From positions 382 to 34,045 of the forward strand of contig NZ_JAKZEW010000043.1 of the NCBI RefSeq assembly GCF_022548875.1: DNA of 33,664 bases, in the 5' to 3' direction. The stretch's first letter is position 1. Each line of letters begins with the position of its first letter. This stretch comes from Glycomyces sp. L485. Lineage in GTDB: Bacteria > Actinomycetota > Actinomycetes > Mycobacteriales > Micromonosporaceae. The translations under genes were made by a program, and so were the position numbers. The notes beneath the pieces were generated by a model. The model saw nothing but the letters and a program-made list of their open reading frames with translations, was not told the DNA's origin and ran no database searches. This document shows positions 24,285-32,875 of this stretch, piece after piece.

Positions 24285-24887
24285 ATGGGGGTTCGCATGG
24301 TGCAGGAGGTCCGGTCGCGGCGACGCGGCAGGGAGCTGGAAGAGGCCATCTACCAGGCGGTGTGGGACGAGCTGCGGGAACACGGGTTCACCAGGCTCAC
24401 GATGGACGGCGTGGCGCGCCGCGCGGGCACGAGCAAGCCGGTGCTGTACCGGCGCTGGGCGAACCGCGTCGAAATGCTGGCCGCCGCTGCGACTCACTTC
24501 CTACCGGACTCCGAGACCGTCCCCGACGCCGGGAGCCTGCGCGCCAATACGATCGCCGTGCTCAAGGTCATGCGCGAGCGCATGCGGACAACCGGCCGCA
24601 CCACGATGCTCGGCCTGCTCACCGAGATCGCGGCGAACCCGGAGGCCAACGCGCCGGTCATCGAGACCTTCATCGGCTTCATGCGCAAGATCATGACGGA
24701 GGTGGCGCTGGCTCGCGCGGTCGACAGGGGCGAGATCGAAGAGGAGCAGATCACCACCCGCCTACGGACGCTGCCGCTGGAGCTGGCGCGCATGGAGTTC
24801 ATCGTCACCGGCGACCTGCCTGACGTGTCGATCGAGGAGATCGTCGACACGGTCTTCCTGCCCGCGCTGGAGGCCCGGAGGCGTTAG
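24285..24887 (+). CDS. TetR/AcrR family repressor
   Basis: This 200-residue regulator has the TetR helix-turn-helix at about residues 37-65 (LTMDGVARRAGTSKPVLYRR), followed by a ligand domain typical of exporter regulators. It probably represses itself and the divergent membrane protein, with the two palindromes in the 80-base gap as sites. The ATG at 24285 is used here; the ATG at 24297 has GGGG five bases upstream and would remove four residues (MGVR), which is equally likely. Confidence 0.88.
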   Translation: MGVRMVQEVRSRRRGRELEEAIYQAVWDELREHGFTRLTMDGVARRAGTSKPVLYRRWANRVEMLAAAATHFLPDSETVPDAGSLRANTIAVLKVMRERMRTTGRTTMLGLLTEIAANPEANAPVIETFIGFMRKIMTEVALARAVDRGEIEEEQITTRLRTLPLELARMEFIVTGDLPDVSIEEIVDTVFLPALEARRR

Positions 24888-24914
24888 CCGTGCCCCAATC
24901 GGGGGCCTGGGTGC

Positions 24915-24942
24915 TTGTGGCGCACCCGACCTGGTGTAACCT
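24915..24942 (+). promoter_or_regulatory. Promoter of rpsT
   Basis: TTGTGG (24915-24920), 16 bases, TAACCT (24937-24942). Transcription from about 24949 gives a leader of about 125 bases before rpsT. The leader can fold CCAGGA with TCCTGG (24960-24988), with a smaller GCGC-GGA-GCGC stem further on. Confidence 0.5.
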
Positions 24943-25072
24943 GGCTCGCGGTCAGAGTCCCAGGACGTGTGCCCTCCCCGGCTCCTGGTAACGTTGACAG
25001 TCGCGCGGAGCGCGCCCTGCGCCCGACGCGGTTTGTAAGGAACCAAGTAATCACGAGACTGAGGCTTCACGC

Positions 25073-25345
25073 GTGGCGAACATTAAGTCCAAGGAAAAGC
25101 GCAACCGGCAGAACGAGAAGCGCCGGATGCGCAACAAGGCCGTGAAGTCGTCGCTGAAGACCGCCATCCGGAAGTTCCGTGAGTCGGCGGCCACCGGCGA
25201 CGTCGCCGCCGCCGAGGCGCACCTGAAGGCCGCCAGCCGCGAGCTGGACAAGGCCTACTCGAAGGGCGTCATTCACAAGAACCAGGCCGCTCAGCGCAAG
25301 TCGAAGATGGCTGCGGCCTACAACAAGCTGGCCCAGGCCGCCTAG
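25073..25345 (+). CDS. rpsT: Ribosomal protein S20
   Basis: S20 binds 16S rRNA early in 30S assembly. The 90 residues are the normal size and mostly helical and basic. The start [20 protein letters not shown] and the end [20 protein letters not shown] are the family signature. The GTG at 25073 is preceded by GAGG about ten bases away. The long leader, with two possible stems, could allow translational feedback by S20, as known in other bacteria. A strong terminator follows. Confidence 0.97.
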   Translation: MANIKSKEKRNRQNEKRRMRNKAVKSSLKTAIRKFRESAATGDVAAAEAHLKAASRELDKAYSKGVIHKNQAAQRKSKMAAAYNKLAQAA

Positions 25346-25375
25346 TTCGGGCCTGCCGCAACTCAAGCTTTGCAC

Positions 25376-25410
25376 GAAGGCCCCGACGGGTCTCACCCGT
25401 CGGGGCCTTC
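25376..25410 (+). terminator. Rho-independent terminator of rpsT
   Basis: GAAGGCCCCGACGGGT, loop CTC, then the exact complement. The 16-base stem is perfect, 30 bases after the stop codon. There is only a short weak T tract. Confidence 0.88.
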
Positions 25411-25635
25411 GGCATTCCCGGATTCAGGCTCACGTTCCCTCCCCCATCCGGATGAAACGCTCAGATGCGATCAACCCCAACGGCACCAATATGCCCGCCG
25501 CTGTTCGAACGAATCCCAAGCCTGGACCGTCACACCCTTATCCACCCGTCACACCTGCTTGGGAGCCTGGTGTCATTTCTTAGGTAGGCGAGAAGGTGGT
25601 AAGTGGGCGGGTACCCGGGACCGCTAGTGTGCCTT

Positions 25636-25893
25636 TCAGCGGCCTCGTCCGCGGTCGACCGCCCCGGCGATCACATCGTTGAGCTTCACCATCGCCGCCA
25701 CCGCGAGCGGCAGCACCAGCACCACCCACCAGGAGACGAGCTCGGTGAGCGCCATGAGCACCCCGAGCGCGATCGTCCCCTCGAAGAACACCACGCACCA
25801 CGCGTGCGACAAGTACACGTGCCGCAACCGCAGCGCCCGCGCGTACCAGGGCCGCTTGGGCCGGGCCACTCGACCGCGACGGTACTCAGACAC
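25636..25893 (-). CDS. Small two-helix membrane protein, end of holA operon
   Basis: This 85-residue protein has a basic N-terminus (EYRRGRVARPKRPWYARALR) and two hydrophobic segments (FFEGTIALGVLMALTELV, then WWVVLVLPLAVAAMVKL). The GTG start at 25893 overlaps the last eight bases of holA, so it is translated as part of that operon. No domain or function is known to me. The frame's position and overlap support it as a gene. Confidence 0.7.
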   Translation of the reverse strand: MSEYRRGRVARPKRPWYARALRLRHVYLSHAWCVVFFEGTIALGVLMALTELVSWWVVLVLPLAVAAMVKLNDVIAGAVDRGRGR

Positions 25894-26872
25894 GCCCGCC
25901 AGCCCCGCTCAGCCGCGTGATCTCCAAGATCGCGTGCTCCAGTGCCCACGCCCGGTCGTCGGCGCCGCCCTTGACCTCGCCGTTGAGTCGGGCGCACACC
26001 CGCATCGCCTCGGCCAGCCCGTCGGCGGTCCAGGTCCGCGCCTGCCGGCGCGCCTTGTCGATCTGCCAAGGCGCCATCCCCAGCTGCCCGGCGAGCTGAT
26101 TCGCGCCGCCGCGCTCAGAGGCCACCCGTGAGAGATTCCGCACCGCCATCGCCAGCGCGTCCGCGATCGGCACCGGATCGACGCCGACCTGCATCGCCCA
26201 GCGCAGCGCCCCGAGCGCCTCGCCGGCGTTCCCGGCCACGGCCGCGTCCGCGACGCTGAAGCCGGTGACCTCGGCGCGTCCCGAGTAGTAGCGGGCGACG
26301 CCGTCGACGGTGATATTGCCGTCAGTGTCCGACACGAGCTGCGCGCACGCCGAGGCGAGTTCGCGCAGGTCCGATCCGACGGCCTGGATGATGGTGTCGG
26401 CGATCTCGGCCGAAGCCGAGCGCGGGGAGGCCCCGGCGGCGCGCAGTTCACCGCGCACGAACGCCACCCGGTCCGGCTGCCGCTTGATCTTCGAGGCCCG
26501 CACCAGGTCCACGTCGAGCTTCTTGAGCCCCTCGGACAGGGCCTTGCCCTTGTTGCCGCCGTTGTGGCACACGGCCATGTAGATGCCCGGGGCGGGGCGC
26601 GATGCGTAGTCGACGAGCGCGGCGACGGTGTCCTTGTCCGCGTCCTGTCCGGACTGGACGATCGCCACCACGGCCCCGCCGAACAGGGTCGGGCTGGTCA
26701 GTTCGGCGAGAGAGCCGGCGGTGAGGTCGGAGGCGGGGACGCGGTTCACCACCGGGGCGGGGTCGGATTCCGGCAGGTCGGCGCGCACCGCCGCGACATA
26801 CTCGGCGGCGGCGCGCTCGGCGAGGAATTCGTCGTCGCCCAGCACCAGGCGGATTTGATGGAGTGCAGCCAC
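25886..26872 (-). CDS. holA: DNA polymerase III subunit delta (HolA)
   Basis: HolA opens the beta clamp in the clamp loader of the replicative polymerase. The 328-residue protein fits in length and domain order. The N-terminus HQIRLVLGDDEFLAERAA corresponds to the start of the family. ELASACAQLVSDT and VGVDPVPIADALAMAVRNL are typical of the C-terminal part. The start is GTG at 26872, with AAGGA seven bases upstream; the frame upstream of it is not coding. It lies 194 bases after comEC on the same strand, as usual in actinomycetes. Confidence 0.9.
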   Translation of the reverse strand: MAALHQIRLVLGDDEFLAERAAAEYVAAVRADLPESDPAPVVNRVPASDLTAGSLAELTSPTLFGGAVVAIVQSGQDADKDTVAALVDYASRPAPGIYMAVCHNGGNKGKALSEGLKKLDVDLVRASKIKRQPDRVAFVRGELRAAGASPRSASAEIADTIIQAVGSDLRELASACAQLVSDTDGNITVDGVARYYSGRAEVTGFSVADAAVAGNAGEALGALRWAMQVGVDPVPIADALAMAVRNLSRVASERGGANQLAGQLGMAPWQIDKARRQARTWTADGLAEAMRVCARLNGEVKGGADDRAWALEHAILEITRLSGAGGRV

Positions 26873-27066
26873 GACTCCATCCTTCCATGCTTCCGAGCGC
26901 GGTCCCAGATTCCTCCGCGCCATAGCTCCAGGGAAGGGGTCGCTGTCCTGCGCAGCTGCGACAGACCGGGGCGGAACGCGTCCCCGGGCTGTCACTCGAA
27001 CGGCATCACCGCCTCCGCCGATCGCGTGAACCAGGAGGGCCCGAAGGCGCTCGCCCGCGCAGGGCC

Positions 27067-29382
27067 TCACCGCTGTGTCGTCACTTGAAAGGCGTCGCCG
27101 TCCCTCGTCACCGTGATCGCTCCCGCCAGGTCGGTGCGGAACACCAGTGCCCCCGTCGCCTCCAGCAGCGTGAGCGGCCCCGGGTCGGGATGCCCGTACT
27201 CGTTGTCCGCGCCGACGCCCACGAGCGCGACCGCCGGGTCGGCGGCCTCCAGGAACTCCGGCACCTGGAACGCCGAGCCGTGGTGCGGCACCTTCAGCAC
27301 GTCGACGTCGAGGAGCCATTCGGCGTCCAACAGCATCCGTTGCGCCTCCAGCTCGACATCCCCGGTGAGCAGGACGCTCGTGCCGGCCACATCGGCTCGC
27401 ACCGCCACGGAGTTGTTGTTCGGGTCCGAGCGGGTGCCGCTCAGCAGCCGTTCCGGAGGCGAGAGCACCTCCAATCTGGTCGCTCCGAACTCGTACACCG
27501 CGCCCGGCACCGGTTCCAGCACCGGCACCTCGGCGGCACGTTCGGCAACGAGGTCGAATCCGTACCGGGCCTCTCCCGGCGGCGGAGCGAGCATCGCCTC
27601 CACATCACGCCCGTCCATCACGCCGGCGACACCGGCCGCGTGGTCGATATGGAAGTGGGACAGCACGAGCAGCGCGATCCGGTCGACTCCGAGGTCGTCC
27701 AGGCAGGCGTCCACGGCGGTCGGGTCCGGGCCCGCGTCGACTACCACCACCGCGTCTCCGGCGGGCAGCACGAGCGCATCGCCCTGGCCGACGTCGCACA
27801 TCGTCACCACCCAGCCCGACGGTGGCCCGCCCGTGAACAGGCAGGCCGGGATCGCGCCCAAGGTGAGTGCCGCGAGGACCGCCAGCAGAGGCCGACGCAG
27901 GGCGTGGATGTGGAGGAGGCCGATGAGGACCGCCAGGATCAGTCCCGCGAGCAGCCCCCACCATGCCCCCTTCGGCCACGGCAGGACTCCGCCCGGCACC
28001 TCGGCGCCCGTCTGCGCCAACCACACCAGCCACGACGCCGGGATCGCGGCCAGTTGCGCGCACCACTCCCCCGCCGGGAGCCACAACGCTGCCGCGACCG
28101 CGGTGAGGACCGACAGGATCACTACCGGCGCGGCGACCAGGGTCGCCAGCAGGTTCACCGGGATCGCCACGAGGCTGATCCCGCCGGCCCAGGCCGCCAG
28201 CAGCGGGGTCACCGCCGCCTGTGTCGCGGCCGGGATCGTCACCGCCAGCGCCACCGCCTGCGGCCAGCCGCGGTGTTCCAGCGGGCGGGCCCACCGGAAC
28301 GCCAGCAGCACCAGCCCGGCGCACGCCGCCACCGACAGCGCGAACCCGGGCTGTGCGGCCATGTCCGGGTCGGCCAGGATCAGCACCAGCGCCGCCGTGG
28401 CGAGCGCGGGCATCACCGCTTTCGGCCGCCCCGCTGCGAGCGCCAGCAGCATCATCCCAGCCATGACCGCCGCACGGAGCACGCTCGGCTGCGGCCCCGC
28501 GACGATCACGATGCCCGCCACGGCCGCCGCCCCGACCGTGACGCGCGCTCTCGGGCCGGCCCGCAGCGCCAGAGCTGTGCCGAGGACCGATCCGACCACC
28601 AGACTCAGGTGGTATCCGGAGACGACCACCAGATGGACCAGGCCGGTCGTGCGGAAGTCCTGCGCGAGTTCCGGGTCCATCGCGGAGGTGTCGCCGACCG
28701 CGAGTGCCGGGATCAGGCCGGACTCGGGTTCGGGCGCCGCTTCGGCCGCTCGGGCGAGTCGGTCGCGGACGTGTGCGGCGAATCGGTGCGGTGCGGCGGG
28801 CCGACCTGCGGTCTCCGGTGGTCCGCGCGAGCTCACCACGGCGGCGGTCAATCGGCCGGGGTCGGGCTCGCGGATCACCGCTGGGAGTGTGAGGCGCTGG
28901 CCTGCGGTCACTGCGGACCATTCTTCGCCGTCGGCGACGAGGAGGACGCGCCAGTTCCCATGGACCGCGTTCGTGCCGGCGGTGAACGACCGGAGGCGCG
29001 CTCCTGCCGTGTAGACGCCGGGGCGGCGTGCCGATGGTTTAGGGGCGGTGTCGAGCACGAGCTCGGCTTCGCCGCCGGTTTCGGCGTCGACGAGGCGGCC
29101 GAGGCCGTCGTGGTCGCGTACCACGACGTGGACTGTCGTGACGGCCGAGGCGAGCATCCCTCCGAACGCGATCGTGGCGACCGCCGCCCAGATGCGGTTG
29201 CTTCGTCCGCGTCCCAGCAGGACCACGGAAGCGCAGCCGGCCGTGGTGACGGCGCAGGTGAGGGGATCGCCGTAGAGGCCGCCGAGTGCGGCGCCCCAGG
29301 CGCCGACGGCCGCCAGGGGCAGTCGCCAGTCCCGGCGGACGACCGCTGAGGCCTCGCTGTGCCGTCCGCTCATGGTGCTCAC
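27067..29382 (-). CDS. ComEC/Rec2 DNA-uptake channel protein
   Basis: This 771-residue protein has all ComEC parts. These are membrane segments near the N-terminus, an OB-like soluble region, the competence domain with VVSGYHLSLVVG and many helices, and a C-terminal metallo-beta-lactamase-like domain (MCDVGQGDALVLP, LSHFHIDHAAG, LLTGDVELEAQ, VPHHGS). It forms the channel through which single-stranded DNA enters the cytoplasm. The GTG at 29382 overlaps the comEA stop as GTGA. Whether the organism is naturally competent is not shown by these two genes alone, because most actinomycetes carry them. Confidence 0.94.
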   Translation of the reverse strand: MSTMSGRHSEASAVVRRDWRLPLAAVGAWGAALGGLYGDPLTCAVTTAGCASVVLLGRGRSNRIWAAVATIAFGGMLASAVTTVHVVVRDHDGLGRLVDAETGGEAELVLDTAPKPSARRPGVYTAGARLRSFTAGTNAVHGNWRVLLVADGEEWSAVTAGQRLTLPAVIREPDPGRLTAAVVSSRGPPETAGRPAAPHRFAAHVRDRLARAAEAAPEPESGLIPALAVGDTSAMDPELAQDFRTTGLVHLVVVSGYHLSLVVGSVLGTALALRAGPRARVTVGAAAVAGIVIVAGPQPSVLRAAVMAGMMLLALAAGRPKAVMPALATAALVLILADPDMAAQPGFALSVAACAGLVLLAFRWARPLEHRGWPQAVALAVTIPAATQAAVTPLLAAWAGGISLVAIPVNLLATLVAAPVVILSVLTAVAAALWLPAGEWCAQLAAIPASWLVWLAQTGAEVPGGVLPWPKGAWWGLLAGLILAVLIGLLHIHALRRPLLAVLAALTLGAIPACLFTGGPPSGWVVTMCDVGQGDALVLPAGDAVVVVDAGPDPTAVDACLDDLGVDRIALLVLSHFHIDHAAGVAGVMDGRDVEAMLAPPPGEARYGFDLVAERAAEVPVLEPVPGAVYEFGATRLEVLSPPERLLSGTRSDPNNNSVAVRADVAGTSVLLTGDVELEAQRMLLDAEWLLDVDVLKVPHHGSAFQVPEFLEAADPAVALVGVGADNEYGHPDPGPLTLLEATGALVFRTDLAGAITVTRDGDAFQVTTQR

Positions 29383-30146
29383 AGCGTCACGTGGTCGCGG
29401 AGCTGCTCCAGCATCGCCGGTCCGACCCCTTGCACCTCGGCGAGTTCCTCGACCGATTGGAAGCTGCCGTTGGCCTCCCGGTGGTCGATGATCCGCTCGG
29501 CCAGGACCGGGCCGATTCCCGGCAGTGCCGTCAGAGTGTCCGTGTCCGCCACGTTCACGTTGACAAGGCCTCCGGCTGCGGGGCCGCCGCCTCCTGCGGC
29601 CCCTGCGGCTTCTTGCTCAGCGGGTATGGCGACGAGGTCGCCGTCGGTGACTACGCGGGCCAGGTTGAGGAATCCGGGGTCGGCGCCGTCGTCCAAGCCC
29701 CCCGCCGCTTCGATCGCGTCGGCGACTCGCGACCCGGCTTCCAGTTCGACGATCCCCGGTTCCTTCACGGCTCCGGCGACCGAGACGACGATCGTCTCCG
29801 GTTGCGCCGAGGCGGTGTCGGCGGATTGGGCGGCCGCGGTCGTCACGGGTTCGGATCGTGGCCAGGCGAGGACGGTGATGAACAGGCCGGTGGCGGCGGC
29901 GACGATCGCGACCGCCGCCAGCACCCGCCGGTTGATGTGGGACAGGCCGACTCTCGCTTGGATCTGCTCGGCGCGGTCGGTGAGCCGCTGCCGCGCGGGC
30001 CTATCGGAGAGCGGTGTTGCCGCGACCTCGCCGCTGGCGGTGTCGACGGTCTCCTTGCAGACGCGTTGCGCTTGGTCGGCTTCGTCGAGTTTGAGCCGGA
30101 GCCTTGCGGCGAGCGCCGCGGTTTCGGGTGGGTCTTCGATGTCCAT
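29379..30146 (-). CDS. ComEA-like DNA-binding membrane protein
   Basis: The 255 residues hold a cytoplasmic N-terminus, one membrane segment (VLAAVAIVAAATGLFITVLA, about 75-94), an SLBB domain (IVVSVAGAVKEPGIVELEAG, from about 118) and the C-terminal ComEA helix-hairpin-helix (VNVADTDTLTALPGIGPVLA, and VEELAEVQGVGPAMLEQLR). It binds double-stranded DNA outside the membrane and passes it to ComEC. Its stop overlaps the start of comEC, so the two are one unit. Two DnaA-box-like sequences lie upstream. Confidence 0.93.
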   Translation of the reverse strand: MDIEDPPETAALAARLRLKLDEADQAQRVCKETVDTASGEVAATPLSDRPARQRLTDRAEQIQARVGLSHINRRVLAAVAIVAAATGLFITVLAWPRSEPVTTAAAQSADTASAQPETIVVSVAGAVKEPGIVELEAGSRVADAIEAAGGLDDGADPGFLNLARVVTDGDLVAIPAEQEAAGAAGGGGPAAGGLVNVNVADTDTLTALPGIGPVLAERIIDHREANGSFQSVEELAEVQGVGPAMLEQLRDHVTL

Positions 30147-30196
30147 ACCCGGCTCAACGAGCGGGGTCGCGGCCGTGATTCAAGAATTTTCGGGGC

Positions 30197-30225
30197 TGTG
30201 GACGACGCGATCGCCCTGTGGAAAA
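30197..30225 (-). promoter_or_regulatory. Two DnaA-box-like sequences before comEA
   Basis: On the minus strand TCGTCCACA (30197-30205) and TTTTCCACA (30217-30225) each match the actinobacterial DnaA box TTGTCCACA at seven of nine bases and share the invariant TCCACA. They point the same way and are 20 bases apart, two helical turns. They lie 51-79 bases before the comEA start. Confidence 0.35.
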
Positions 30226-30295
30226 CCGCGGTCGCCTCTGGACGATGGTCGTTCGGGCCGTCATACTCGGTCGCTCACGTGACGTCGGGGCCGGA

Positions 30296-31147
30296 TCAGT
30301 TCAGACGGCGGGTGATGACGCCGACGAGGCCGGGCCCGCAGTGGGCTCCGATCGCGGCGCCGACTTCGACTACGTCCATGCGCCGCAGGCGGTCGGCGAG
30401 TTTCTCGCGAAGCCATCCCGCCAGGGCCTCGGCCCGACGCTCGGCTCCGAGGTGATGCACCGTCATCTCGACCGGCGCGTCGCCGACGTCGGCGACCGCC
30501 AAGGCCGCGAGGCGCTGCAGTCCCCTTGTGGGCGTGCGGACCTTCTCGATCATGTCGATGCGTCCGTCGTCGACGCCGAGGATCGGTTTCACAGACAGGG
30601 CTGTGCCCATCAGCGCCTTCGCGGTGCTGATCCGGCCGCCGCGACGAAGGTACTCGAGTGTGTCGAGGTAGAAGTAGGTGGTGGTCCGGCCGATGGCGGC
30701 CTGCGCGGCGGCGGCCGCCGCGAGCACGTCGCCGCCCTTGTCGGCCGTGTCCACTGCGGCGAGGGCGGGGTAGCCGACGCCCATGCCTGCGCCGAGCGAG
30801 TCGATGACGGCGACGCGTCCTTCGAAATCGGCGGCGGCCGCCTCGGCTGCGGCGACGGTGCCGGAGAGCTTGCTCGACAGGTGTACCGACACGACGCCGG
30901 TGGCGCCCTCGTCGAGGAGCCGCTCGTAGGTCTCGCGGAGCAGTTCGGGGGACAGCCGGGACGTCGTCACCGTCGTGCGCGGCTCGCGCAGTGCCCGCAG
31001 GATCTGTTCTGCGTCGATGTCGTCGCCCTCGCGGTACTCCTGCCCCCCGATGAGCACCGGGATGCCGAGCACCGTCAGATTGCGCCGCCCGGCACGCAGG
31101 TGCTCGGGCAGCGCCGAAGTGGAATCGGTAACTACAGCGACGTTCAC
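30296..31147 (-). CDS. DegV family fatty-acid-binding protein
   Basis: DegV (FakB-type) proteins bind a fatty acid and, in some bacteria, hand it to a kinase. The 283 residues show VAVVTDSTSALPEHL at the N-terminus, TTVTTSRLSPELLRETYERL with the conserved T-S, and VHLSSKLSGTVAAAEAAA in the ligand pocket. FYLDTLEYLRRGGRIS and ALSVKPILGVDDG are further family marks. The start is GTG at 31147. No fatty-acid kinase gene is nearby, so the partner is unknown. Confidence 0.93.
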   Translation of the reverse strand: MNVAVVTDSTSALPEHLRAGRRNLTVLGIPVLIGGQEYREGDDIDAEQILRALREPRTTVTTSRLSPELLRETYERLLDEGATGVVSVHLSSKLSGTVAAAEAAAADFEGRVAVIDSLGAGMGVGYPALAAVDTADKGGDVLAAAAAAQAAIGRTTTYFYLDTLEYLRRGGRISTAKALMGTALSVKPILGVDDGRIDMIEKVRTPTRGLQRLAALAVADVGDAPVEMTVHHLGAERRAEALAGWLREKLADRLRRMDVVEVGAAIGAHCGPGLVGVITRRLN

Positions 31148-31160
31148 CCGGTCACAGTAC

Positions 31161-31649
31161 CTAACCGGCCGGTTCGGCTTGCTCCACCATGAACGGGGTT
31201 CCTTGCTGGCAGAACGACATCATGCTCGGGTCGGGGTGTCCGTGGAGGGTCACCTCCGCGCCGGAATAGACGACTGACTTGTCGTATTCGCCGAAGATTC
31301 CGTACACCGTGCCCTGGTAGTCCAGGATCAGGCATCCGGATTCGACGCCGGATTCGATCGTGCCGGTGATGGTCATCTCGCTTTTCGAACCGGGTTTGTC
31401 GGATCCCGTCGACGGGTCCAGGTGGGGGGTCTCGCTGGGCATGTCGCTCTCCTCGGGTTCTGTCGGTTCGGAGGAACGAGTCGGGTCGGTGGGCGGTCCG
31501 GTCGTCGGCTCCACGATGCTCGGCGACTCGTCTTCACCGCCGCCACCACCGGCATCGCAGGCGACGAGCGCGATCAGCATGAGCGCGCCGGCCATCACGG
31601 CACCGGTCAGTCTCGTGAGCCGCCGGGGGCTGAGTTTCGATGTATCCAT
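31161..31649 (-). CDS. Small lipoprotein with Pro/Thr linker
   Basis: This 162-residue protein has a lipoprotein signal with lipobox LVAC (Cys31), then a long Glu/Pro/Thr/Ser-rich linker. A small C-terminal domain follows (MTITGTIESGVESG, CLILDYQGTVYGIFG, then SMMSFCQQGTPFMVEQA). It would sit on the outer face of the membrane. The domain has two cysteines that may pair. I recognise similar unnamed lipoproteins but no function. It lies between the phosphatase and degV, 13 bases from the latter, so they are probably co-transcribed. Confidence 0.7.
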   Translation of the reverse strand: MDTSKLSPRRLTRLTGAVMAGALMLIALVACDAGGGGGEDESPSIVEPTTGPPTDPTRSSEPTEPEESDMPSETPHLDPSTGSDKPGSKSEMTITGTIESGVESGCLILDYQGTVYGIFGEYDKSVVYSGAEVTLHGHPDPSMMSFCQQGTPFMVEQAEPAG

Positions 31650-31687
31650 GCGGGTTTGACGCCTCGAATCGGAGTGCGGTTGCACCG

Positions 31688-32350
31688 TCAGGCCTTGCCA
31701 CCCGCCAACTGCCCTTTCGCGAGCGGGCTCATCCCGATCGTATAGGGCGGGGTGGCGCCGAGGTTGTAGCCGAACAGTCGCCACTTGCCGGATTTCATCC
31801 GCCGCAGATCCGCCCAGTGGCAGTTGTCCATGCCCGACAGGCCGCTGGTGGAGTCGTGGTCCCAGTCCAGCACACCGCCGACGATCTGCCGCGCCGAGCC
31901 GCCGTGGCAGACCAACATCAGGGTGCCCTCGAAGTCGGACTCGGCGAGGTCGCGGACGGCCTCGCCGGTACGGCGCTTGAGGTCACCCCACGTCTCGATC
32001 TCGGGGTTGAGCAGCGGTTCCTGGGCGCGCCATCGCCGGTGGTCGTCGGGGAACCGCTCGGCTATCTCGTGCATCGTCAGCCCTTCCCACGGGCCGTAAC
32101 CGCGCTCGCGCAGCCTCTTGTCGAGCTCGATTTCGACTCCCGCGAGTTCAGCGACCGGCTTGGCCGTCTCGACCGCTCGCCGCAGGTCCGAGGAGACGAT
32201 CCGGACCGGCTCGTACGCGGCGAGCGCCGGCACGGCCTGGGCGGTCTGGGCTCGGCCGGTCTCGTCGAGGTCGATGTCGGAGGATCCCTGTATGCGGCCC
32301 GACAGGTTCCATTCGGTTTGCCCGTGCCGCACCACCAGAAGTCGGTTCAC
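31688..32350 (-). CDS. Histidine phosphatase (phosphoglycerate mutase-like)
   Basis: This 220-residue protein has the catalytic RHGQTEWN at residues 8-15, the second catalytic histidine in LVCHGGSARQIV, and LRERGYGPWEGLT as the conserved middle. Members act on various phosphate esters; in actinomycetes this gene follows rsfS and some relatives are glucosyl-3-phosphoglycerate phosphatases. The substrate is not determined here. The start overlaps the rsfS stop as GTGA, so translation is coupled. Confidence 0.93.
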   Translation of the reverse strand: MNRLLVVRHGQTEWNLSGRIQGSSDIDLDETGRAQTAQAVPALAAYEPVRIVSSDLRRAVETAKPVAELAGVEIELDKRLRERGYGPWEGLTMHEIAERFPDDHRRWRAQEPLLNPEIETWGDLKRRTGEAVRDLAESDFEGTLMLVCHGGSARQIVGGVLDWDHDSTSGLSGMDNCHWADLRRMKSGKWRLFGYNLGATPPYTIGMSPLAKGQLAGGKA

Positions 32351-32754
32351 CGCTGCTCCTCAGCCTCGTCGCCGCCTTCCGGAGCGCGCGGACCGTCGGC
32401 GAAGGGGATCTGGGGGCAGTCCTTCCAGAGCCCGTCGAGCCCGAAGTACTGGCGTGCTTCCTGGTGGAAGACGTGGACCACGATCTCGCCGTAATCGAGC
32501 AACACCCACTGCTCTCCGCCGCCTTTGCCCTCGCGACGCAGCGGCCGGGTGTCGTGCTGCTTGATGAGCTGCTCTTCCACTGCGTCGACGATCGCCTTGA
32601 CCTGGCGTTCGTTGGAGGCCGAGACGATCACGAAGACATCCGTGAGCGCGATCTTCTCGGTGACGTCTCGCAGGTTGATGTCACTGGCCTTCTTGTCGGC
32701 TGCCGCCTGCGCTGCAGTGAACGCCAAGGCTTTGGCGGTGTCGGTTGCGGTCAC
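32347..32754 (-). CDS. rsfS: Ribosomal silencing factor RsfS
   Basis: RsfS binds L14 on the 50S subunit and stops it from joining the 30S subunit, saving energy in starvation. The 135 residues contain TDVFVIVSASNERQVKAIVD and GEQWVLLDYGEIVVHVFHQE, which are the family signature, and an acidic C-terminal tail. The GTG at 32754 has GGGGAG four bases upstream. It lies between nadD and the phosphatase, the standard order. Confidence 0.96.
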   Translation of the reverse strand: MTATDTAKALAFTAAQAAADKKASDINLRDVTEKIALTDVFVIVSASNERQVKAIVDAVEEQLIKQHDTRPLRREGKGGGEQWVLLDYGEIVVHVFHQEARQYFGLDGLWKDCPQIPFADGPRAPEGGDEAEEQR

Positions 32755-32875
32755 TTACTCCCCTATCGACGAAATCCAACCGGACTTCTCCCGGTGTACG
32801 GCTCTAGTCTTGCACGCCCCGACCGACAGCGCCTTCCCTGTTTGGCACCACCAGGCGTGCGCCACCTCGGGCGCC

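Noticed and set aside
27085-29349. 754-codon plus-strand frame opposite comEC
   Set aside because: Dominated by Arg, Gln and His and typical of a shadow frame in GC-rich DNA; comEC is certain.
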